Assembly: GCF_001427905.1 (NCBI RefSeq)
Contig: NZ_LMEF01000034.1
Span: 62,001 to 126,000 of the forward strand
From: Flavobacterium sp. Root420
GTDB lineage: Bacteria; Bacteroidota; Bacteroidia; Flavobacteriales; Flavobacteriaceae
Direction: 5' to 3'
Length of the DNA stretch: 64,000 bases
How positions within the stretch are numbered: the stretch's first letter is position 1; each line of letters begins with the position of its first letter. Made by a program: the position numbers and the translations under genes. Positions 59,603 to 64,000 of the stretch are shown here, piece by piece. Below the pieces are notes generated by a model that worked only from the letters and a program-made list of their open reading frames with translations, ran no database searches and had not been told where the DNA came from.

Positions 59603-60034
59603 ATGAAAATTTCGATAGGAAACGACCACGCAGGACCAGATTATAAAAAAGCAATTGTTGCAATGCTTAAAGCAAAAGGATATGAAGTAACTAATTACGG
59701 AACAGATTCTGAGGATTCTGTTGATTATCCGGATTATGGTCATCCGGTTGCAAATGATGTATCTGAAGGAAAAGCTGATTTTGGAATTGTGATCTGCGGA
59801 AGCGGAAATGGAATTGCAATGACAGTAAACAAACACCCAAAAGTGAGAGCTGGTTTATGCTGGACTAAAGAAATTGCGTATTTAACACGTTTACATAATG
59901 ATGCAAACATTGTAAGTATTCCGGCGCGTTTTACATCGATTCCGCAAGCTGTTGAAATTGTTGAAACGTTTTTAACAACTGCATTTGAAGGTGGAAGACA
60001 CCAAAACAGAGTGAATAAAATCGCTTGTTCGTAA
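59603..60034 (+). CDS. rpiB: Ribose-5-phosphate isomerase B
   Basis: The 143-residue protein carries the RpiB signature: GNDHAGPDYK with Asp8-His9, the active-site Cys65 in ICGSGNGI, and HNDANIVSIPARF. It interconverts ribose 5-phosphate and ribulose 5-phosphate in the pentose phosphate pathway. A TAAATTTG -7 box lies at 59569-59576, upstream of the ATG. Length normal. Confidence 0.94.
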   Translation: MKISIGNDHAGPDYKKAIVAMLKAKGYEVTNYGTDSEDSVDYPDYGHPVANDVSEGKADFGIVICGSGNGIAMTVNKHPKVRAGLCWTKEIAYLTRLHNDANIVSIPARFTSIPQAVEIVETFLTTAFEGGRHQNRVNKIACS

Positions 60035-60079
60035 GAAGTCAAAAAAAATCGGGTGCTTCGCACCAATAAAAATAAACAC

Positions 60080-60113
60080 ACCGGGCGGATTTTTTAAATT
60101 CATCCGGTTTTTT
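60080..60113 (+). terminator. Terminator after rpiB
   Basis: ACCGG and CCGGT enclose an AT-rich stretch and are followed by a T-run. A second small hairpin, GGTGC-TTC-GCACC, lies just upstream. Confidence 0.6.
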
Positions 60114-60187
60114 ATTTAATGTTCTTAAATTCAGTTCATTGAGTTCTTCAAAACAAAAGGTTTTGGAGTTATCAACAACAGAATTGT

Positions 60188-60457
60188 TTAAATCTTATTG
60201 GTTAATTTAAGATAAACTAATACAATCTGAATCAAAAAAATCCCGGAAAACTTCACAATAAAAGAGGTTTTACTCGTTTTATGTCTAAAGAGTAACATCG
60301 CGAGTAATAAACCAATTGTTCCGCCGACAGCTTCTAAAAAAAACAATATATTTTCAGGAATTCTTCGTTTATTTTTTCGCGCTAAATATTTGTCATAGCC
60401 TGCAAGAATAAAAACGATGATGTTTATAAATAAAAAATACAATAATAAAATTTCCAT
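60188..60457 (-). CDS. DUF1294 small membrane protein
   Basis: The 89-residue protein has the DUF1294 pattern: an N-terminal membrane helix, GYDKYLARKNKRRIPENILFFLEAVGGTIGLLLAMLLFRHKTSK, then a C-terminal hydrophobic helix (FIVKFSGIFLIQIVLVYL). Function unknown. A TATCTTTG box lies at 60482-60475, about 20 nt upstream of the ATG. Confidence 0.88.
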   Translation of the reverse strand: MEILLLYFLFINIIVFILAGYDKYLARKNKRRIPENILFFLEAVGGTIGLLLAMLLFRHKTSKTSFIVKFSGIFLIQIVLVYLKLTNKI

Positions 60458-60573
60458 TGGCTTAAAATTAGAAACAAAGATATTATTTTAGCCAAATGAT
60501 TAATGAATTTGTTTTATTATTTTAACAAGTAATTTAAATCATTTTGTAATCAAGAAATTATTTCATTAAAAGT

Positions 60574-62697
60574 ATGACTAATATTCAATTCATTGCCAAG
60601 ACTGTTCAAACAGCAGCGATTAATATTCAAAAAACGGTTCAATTACTAGAGGAAGACTGTACAATTCCGTTTATTTCTCGTTACCGAAAAGATACAACCG
60701 GAAATCTGGATGAAGTTCAAATTGAACAAATTGCAAAACTTCAAAAGGAATACGAAACGATTGTAAAACGTAAAGAAGCCGTTCTAAAATCAATAGAAGA
60801 GCAAAAAGCGCTTACGCCAGACTTAAAACAAAAAATAGAGCAAAGTTTTGATTTGCAAGAAATTGAAGATTTTTATCTTCCATACAAAAAGAAGAAAAAA
60901 ACAAAGGCAGATGTGGCACGTGAATTTGGTTTAGAACCATTAGCGAAAATAATCATGTCGGAAAATGATGTTGATGTCGATTTTATTTCGACACAATATA
61001 TCAATGAAAATGTAATTAACGAAGAAGCCGCCATGCAAGGCGCACGCGATATTGTTGCCGAATGGATCAACGAGAATATTTATGTTCGTAAACAATTGCG
61101 TAGATTATTTAATAGAAAAGCAACGATTGCAACCAAAGTAGTCAAAAAGAAAGCAGAAGAGGAAGGAGCTCAAAAATTCAGTCAGTATTTTGATTGGGAA
61201 GAGCCTTTAACAAAAGCACCTTCACATCGTTTATTAGCTATGCTTCGTGCCGAAAACGAAGGTTTTGTGAAGATGAAAATTGACGTTGATCTTGATGAAG
61301 CGTATGATGTTATTGACGAAATCATCATTAAAAAACAAAATAGTACAACGGCACATTTGCAATTAGCGATAGAAGACAGTTACAAAAGATTATTGAATCC
61401 GGCGATTGGAAATGAAACTTTGCAGGAAGCAAAAGCCAAAGCCGATGCGAATTCAATTCAGGTTTTTGCCAACAATTTAGGTCAGTTATTATTAGCTCCA
61501 CCATTGGGAGAGAAGCGAATTTTGGCAATCGATCCAGGATTTAGAAGTGGTTGTAAAGTAGTTTGTCTGGATGAAAAAGGCGATTTATTATACAACGAAA
61601 CCATTTATCCACACGCACCTCAAAACGAGGAAGCTATGGCGATCAAGAAAATCCGTTCGATGGTGAATGCGTATCAAATTGATGCAATTTCTATCGGAAA
61701 CGGAACGGCGTCAAGAGAAACGGAGTTTTTCATCAAAAAAATCGCATTCGATAAACCGCTGCAGGTTTTTATTGTTTCTGAGGCTGGAGCTTCGGTTTAT
61801 TCGGCATCAAAAATTGCGCGCGAAGAATTTCCTAACTATGATGTTACAGTTCGTGGATCGGTTTCTATTGGAAGGCGTCTTTCAGATCCTTTGGCCGAAT
61901 TGGTAAAAATTGACCCCAAAGCAATTGGCGTAGGCCAATATCAGCACGATGTGGATCAAACGAAATTAAAAGAAGAATTAGATAATACGGTAATTCGCTG
62001 CGTAAACTCGGTGGGAATCAATATTAACACGGCAAGTAAACATTTACTAAGTTACGTGAGCGGAATAGGAGAGAAGCTTGCCGAAAACATCGTACAGTAT
62101 CGTTCAGAAAATGGTCCGTTCGAAGACAGAAAGCAATTGAAAAAAGTGCCTCGTTTAGGGGATAAAGCGTATCAACAAGGAGCGGCTTTTATTAGAATTT
62201 CGAATGCTAAAAATCCATTGGATAATTCGGCCGTACATCCGGAAGCATATCCGGTTGTAGAGAAAATGGCAAAGGATTTGAAACTTTCGGTAAACGACTT
62301 AATTGCAAACAAAGAGAAAACAGCCTTAATTAAGGCCGAAAACTATATTACACCTGAAATAGGTTTGCTTACGTTAAAAGACATTATAAAAGAGCTTGAA
62401 AAGCCTGGATTAGACCCGAGAAAGTCGGCTAAGGTTTTTGAATTTGATGCGAATGTAAAATCGATCAAAGATTTAAGAACCGGAATGATTTTACCTGGAA
62501 TTGTGAATAACATTACCAACTTTGGCTGTTTTGTTGACATCGGAATTAAGGAAAGTGGATTAGTTCATATTTCGCAGTTAAAAGCTGGATTTGTAAGCGA
62601 TGTAAATGAAGTAGTGAAATTACATCAGCATGTTGATGTTAAGGTTACGGAGGTTGATGAAGACAGGAAGAGAATTCAGTTAACGATGGTATTATAA
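60574..62697 (+). CDS. Tex-family RNA-binding transcription accessory protein
   Basis: The 707-residue protein matches Tex: N-terminal PFISRYRKDTTGNLDEVQ, a YqgF-like domain from about residue 318 (AIDPGFRSGCK), a helix-hairpin-helix pair near 490 (VSGIGEKLAENIVQYRSENGPF), and a C-terminal S1 domain from about 637 (GMILPGIVNNITNFGCFVDIG). Tex binds nucleic acid and influences transcription. The gene lies divergent from DUF1294 and is closed by a strong terminator. Confidence 0.93.
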   Translation: MTNIQFIAKTVQTAAINIQKTVQLLEEDCTIPFISRYRKDTTGNLDEVQIEQIAKLQKEYETIVKRKEAVLKSIEEQKALTPDLKQKIEQSFDLQEIEDFYLPYKKKKKTKADVAREFGLEPLAKIIMSENDVDVDFISTQYINENVINEEAAMQGARDIVAEWINENIYVRKQLRRLFNRKATIATKVVKKKAEEEGAQKFSQYFDWEEPLTKAPSHRLLAMLRAENEGFVKMKIDVDLDEAYDVIDEIIIKKQNSTTAHLQLAIEDSYKRLLNPAIGNETLQEAKAKADANSIQVFANNLGQLLLAPPLGEKRILAIDPGFRSGCKVVCLDEKGDLLYNETIYPHAPQNEEAMAIKKIRSMVNAYQIDAISIGNGTASRETEFFIKKIAFDKPLQVFIVSEAGASVYSASKIAREEFPNYDVTVRGSVSIGRRLSDPLAELVKIDPKAIGVGQYQHDVDQTKLKEELDNTVIRCVNSVGININTASKHLLSYVSGIGEKLAENIVQYRSENGPFEDRKQLKKVPRLGDKAYQQGAAFIRISNAKNPLDNSAVHPEAYPVVEKMAKDLKLSVNDLIANKEKTALIKAENYITPEIGLLTLKDIIKELEKPGLDPRKSAKVFEFDANVKSIKDLRTGMILPGIVNNITNFGCFVDIGIKESGLVHISQLKAGFVSDVNEVVKLHQHVDVKVTEVDEDRKRIQLTMVL

Positions 62698-62741
62698 AAT
62701 TCCAAAAAAGAAATTCCAAATAGAAAAAGAGCAATAAAAAT

Positions 62742-62776
62742 AAAATCCCAAACTACAATTGTAATTTGGGATTTTT
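62742..62776. terminator. Terminator shared by tex and tatA
   Basis: AAAATCCCAAA and TTTGGGATTTT enclose a TACAATTGTA core, with a T-run on the plus side and an A-rich start on the other. The genes converge here. Confidence 0.87.
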
Positions 62777-62798
62777 TAAATTTTAAAAGTTGTAATTA

Positions 62799-62978
62799 TT
62801 ATTTTACTTCTTCCTCTTCTTTTTTGGCAGCAGTAGTTTGGTCGTCTTTGGCTGCGTTTTTAAATTCCTTAATTCCGCTTCCTAAACCTTTCATTAATTC
62901 TGGAATTTTTTTACCTCCAAAAAGTAATAACACAATACCTACTATTACAAGGATTTCTGTAAGACCTAATCTTCCCAT
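62799..62978 (-). CDS. tatA: Sec-independent translocase subunit TatA/E
   Basis: This 59-residue gene is short but clear. It starts MGRLGLTEILVIVGIVLLLF, followed by GGKKIPELMKGLGSGIKEFKNA, the TatA signature: a transmembrane helix, the FGGKKIPEL hinge and an amphipathic helix. A lysine/glutamate-rich tail ends EEEEVK. TatA forms the protein-conducting complex with TatC, which is not in this window. The upstream minus-strand sequence has TACCTTTG at 63031-63024. Confidence 0.92.
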   Translation of the reverse strand: MGRLGLTEILVIVGIVLLLFGGKKIPELMKGLGSGIKEFKNAAKDDQTTAAKKEEEEVK

Positions 62979-63023
62979 GATTGTATATTTTATGCCGAAG
63001 CAAATTGTTTTCTAATTGTACTG

Positions 63024-63031
63024 CAAAGGTA
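63024..63031 (-). promoter_or_regulatory. -7 promoter element of tatA (TACCTTTG)
   Basis: CAAAGGTA on the plus strand reads TACCTTTG on the minus, about 45 nt before the tatA ATG. No clear -33 TTG at standard spacing was found. Confidence 0.45.
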
Positions 63032-63189
63032 TATAGAAATATACGAACAAGAAGTGTTTTTGGATTAAAATATTTAGCCTTAACCACGTTAAATATTTTA
63101 TAAAATCGTAAATTAAGCAGATTTGATCAAATTTGGGTCACATCAACACAACTATTAATTATTATATTTGCTCATATTAAAGAACCGAA

Positions 63190-63693
63190 ATGGCTAAAAA
63201 AAAACGAAATTTCAGAAAAAAATTATTCATCAAAAACCGATTGGTAATTTTGAATGAAGATACTTTTGAAGAAATTTTTTCGCTAAAACTCACTCTAATG
63301 AATGTTTTTGTGGTTTTCTCTTTAGGCGGTATATTTTTAATTTTAATCACCACTTTCATTATTGCTTTTACACCTTTGCGTGAATTTATTCCGGGTTATT
63401 CTTCAACTGAATTAAAAAAGAATGCGACCGAATTAGCGATAAAATCAGATTCTTTAGAAAGAGCTTTAAAGAAAAACGAAGCCTATATTCATGGTGTTCA
63501 GAAAGTATTGAGAGGCGAATTGGAATATGCCAAATTCAACAAAGATTCTATTTTGGCTGCGAATATGGATGAGACTTCAGACGTAAACATGAAAGCTACT
63601 GAAGAAGAAATAAAATTAAGAGAAGAGGTTAATAAAATAGAGAAGGAGTCGGGCGAAAAAATGCGAAGTAAAAACAAAAATGACAAGAAATAA
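63190..63693 (+). CDS. Membrane protein resembling the N-terminal part of M23-type peptidase-associated proteins
   Basis: The 167-residue product has a basic cytoplasmic head (MAKKKRNFRKKLFIKNRLVILN), one transmembrane helix (about residues 38-60), and an extracytoplasmic coiled coil ending in a lysine/glutamate-rich tail. Flavobacterial proteins of this form are often labelled M23-related because their N-terminus matches membrane-anchored LytM factors; there is no HxH or catalytic domain here. It is followed 12 nt later by the GH3-family gene. Function unknown. Confidence 0.65.
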   Translation: MAKKKRNFRKKLFIKNRLVILNEDTFEEIFSLKLTLMNVFVVFSLGGIFLILITTFIIAFTPLREFIPGYSSTELKKNATELAIKSDSLERALKKNEAYIHGVQKVLRGELEYAKFNKDSILAANMDETSDVNMKATEEEIKLREEVNKIEKESGEKMRSKNKNDKK

Positions 63694-63704
63694 TAGTATA
63701 AAAA

Positions 63705-64000
63705 ATGTCGATTAAATCTGTAGCAGCAAAATTATTTGCCAGCAAAATATATCATCAAACGCAGGCATGGGCCAATAAACCTGTCGAAACACAACAAGCT
63801 GTTTTCAAGAGTTTAATTAAAAATGCTAAAGATACCGAATTTGGAAAAGATCATCATTTTGCCAGTATAAAAACATTTGAAGATTTTCAAAAGAACGTTC
63901 CCGTTCGTGATTATGAAGATTTGAAGCACTATATCGAAAAGGTTAAAATTGGCGAAGAAAACATTCTTTGGAAAGGAAAACCATTATATTTTGCCAAAAC
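63705..64000 (+). CDS. GH3 auxin-responsive promoter family protein (partial)
   Basis: ATG at 63705 begins MSIKSVAAKLFASKIYHQTQ. The frame stays open to the end of the window (98 codons). The segment FKSLIKNAKDTEFGKDHHFASIKTFEDFQKNVPVRDYEDLKHYIEKV is the usual N-terminus of bacterial GH3-family acyl-acid-amido synthetase-like proteins. Downstream catalytic motifs lie outside the window, so the activity is not known. Confidence 0.75.
   Translation, partial: MSIKSVAAKLFASKIYHQTQAWANKPVETQQAVFKSLIKNAKDTEFGKDHHFASIKTFEDFQKNVPVRDYEDLKHYIEKVKIGEENILWKGKPLYFAK

Noticed and set aside
60910..60925. GGCACGTGAAT in tex as a parS site
   Set aside because: Only the CACGTG hexamer matches; the outer arms do not.
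1..64000. CRISPR array or phage-defence system
   Set aside because: I saw no regularly spaced 25-40 bp direct repeats with variable spacers and no cas, restriction-modification or toxin-antitoxin gene pairs. The 90-bp tRNA-Cys array and the sprD/sprB repeats are explained otherwise.

Overview
This window looks like chromosomal DNA from a Flavobacterium, probably close to F. johnsoniae. The base composition is AT-rich. Many genes carry the Bacteroidetes promoter core TAnnTTTG. The left third holds the gliding-motility operon known as sprC-sprD-sprB in F. johnsoniae, and most of the remaining genes are flavobacterial housekeeping genes. Species assignment is inference; it rests on recognising protein families, not on a database search.

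Layout. (1) 1-24.3 kb, all minus strand: a surface-adhesin operon. It reads, in transcription order, three small secreted proteins of unknown role (150, 430 and 140 aa), SprC, SprD and the giant adhesin SprB, whose C-terminus runs off the left edge after at least 5,340 codons. (2) 24.7-33.6 kb: DNA polymerase III delta-prime, a DoxX-like protein, acyl-CoA thioesterase, recA, a 34-codon ORF with its own leader and terminator, PlsC, a GxxExxY gene framed by perfect 34-bp inverted repeats, trpS, dprA and an HU-like/SPOR protein. (3) 33.6-45.6 kb, minus strand: two tandem secreted paralogues, a Pif1-like helicase, an OmpH/Skp-like lipoprotein, a methyltransferase, mnmG, ybeY and a DUF4175 membrane protein. 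The mnmG-ybeY gap carries a dense cluster of parS-like centromere sites. (4) 45.8-53.5 kb: gltX, an SPFH protein, a small envelope-stress-like trio (YtxH, holin-like, hypothetical), a secreted hypothetical protein, an unexplained 318-bp diverged tandem repeat, glnS with a C-terminal extension, and folB. (5) 53.6-54 kb: a tRNA-Cys gene whose 3' end and terminator are repeated three more times at an exact 90-bp period. (6) 54.2-64 kb: an rnr-DUF2807-LysE-lipoprotein operon, DUF2007, a long AT-rich gap, rpiB, DUF1294, tex, tatA (only 59 codons), an M23-associated N-terminal-type protein and the start of a GH3-family gene.

How the parts fit. The first region encodes a secreted adhesin (SprB), a PorP/SprF-type outer-membrane protein fused to a long alanine-rich coiled coil (SprD) and an Ig-like secreted protein (SprC). 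The sprF gene expected after sprB would lie beyond the left edge. The parS cluster next to mnmG suggests this region is pulled by a ParABS system and lies in the origin-proximal part of the chromosome. The most unusual non-coding structures are the parS cluster, the tRNA-Cys 3'-end array, the GxxExxY inverted-repeat cassette and the small transcription unit behind recA.
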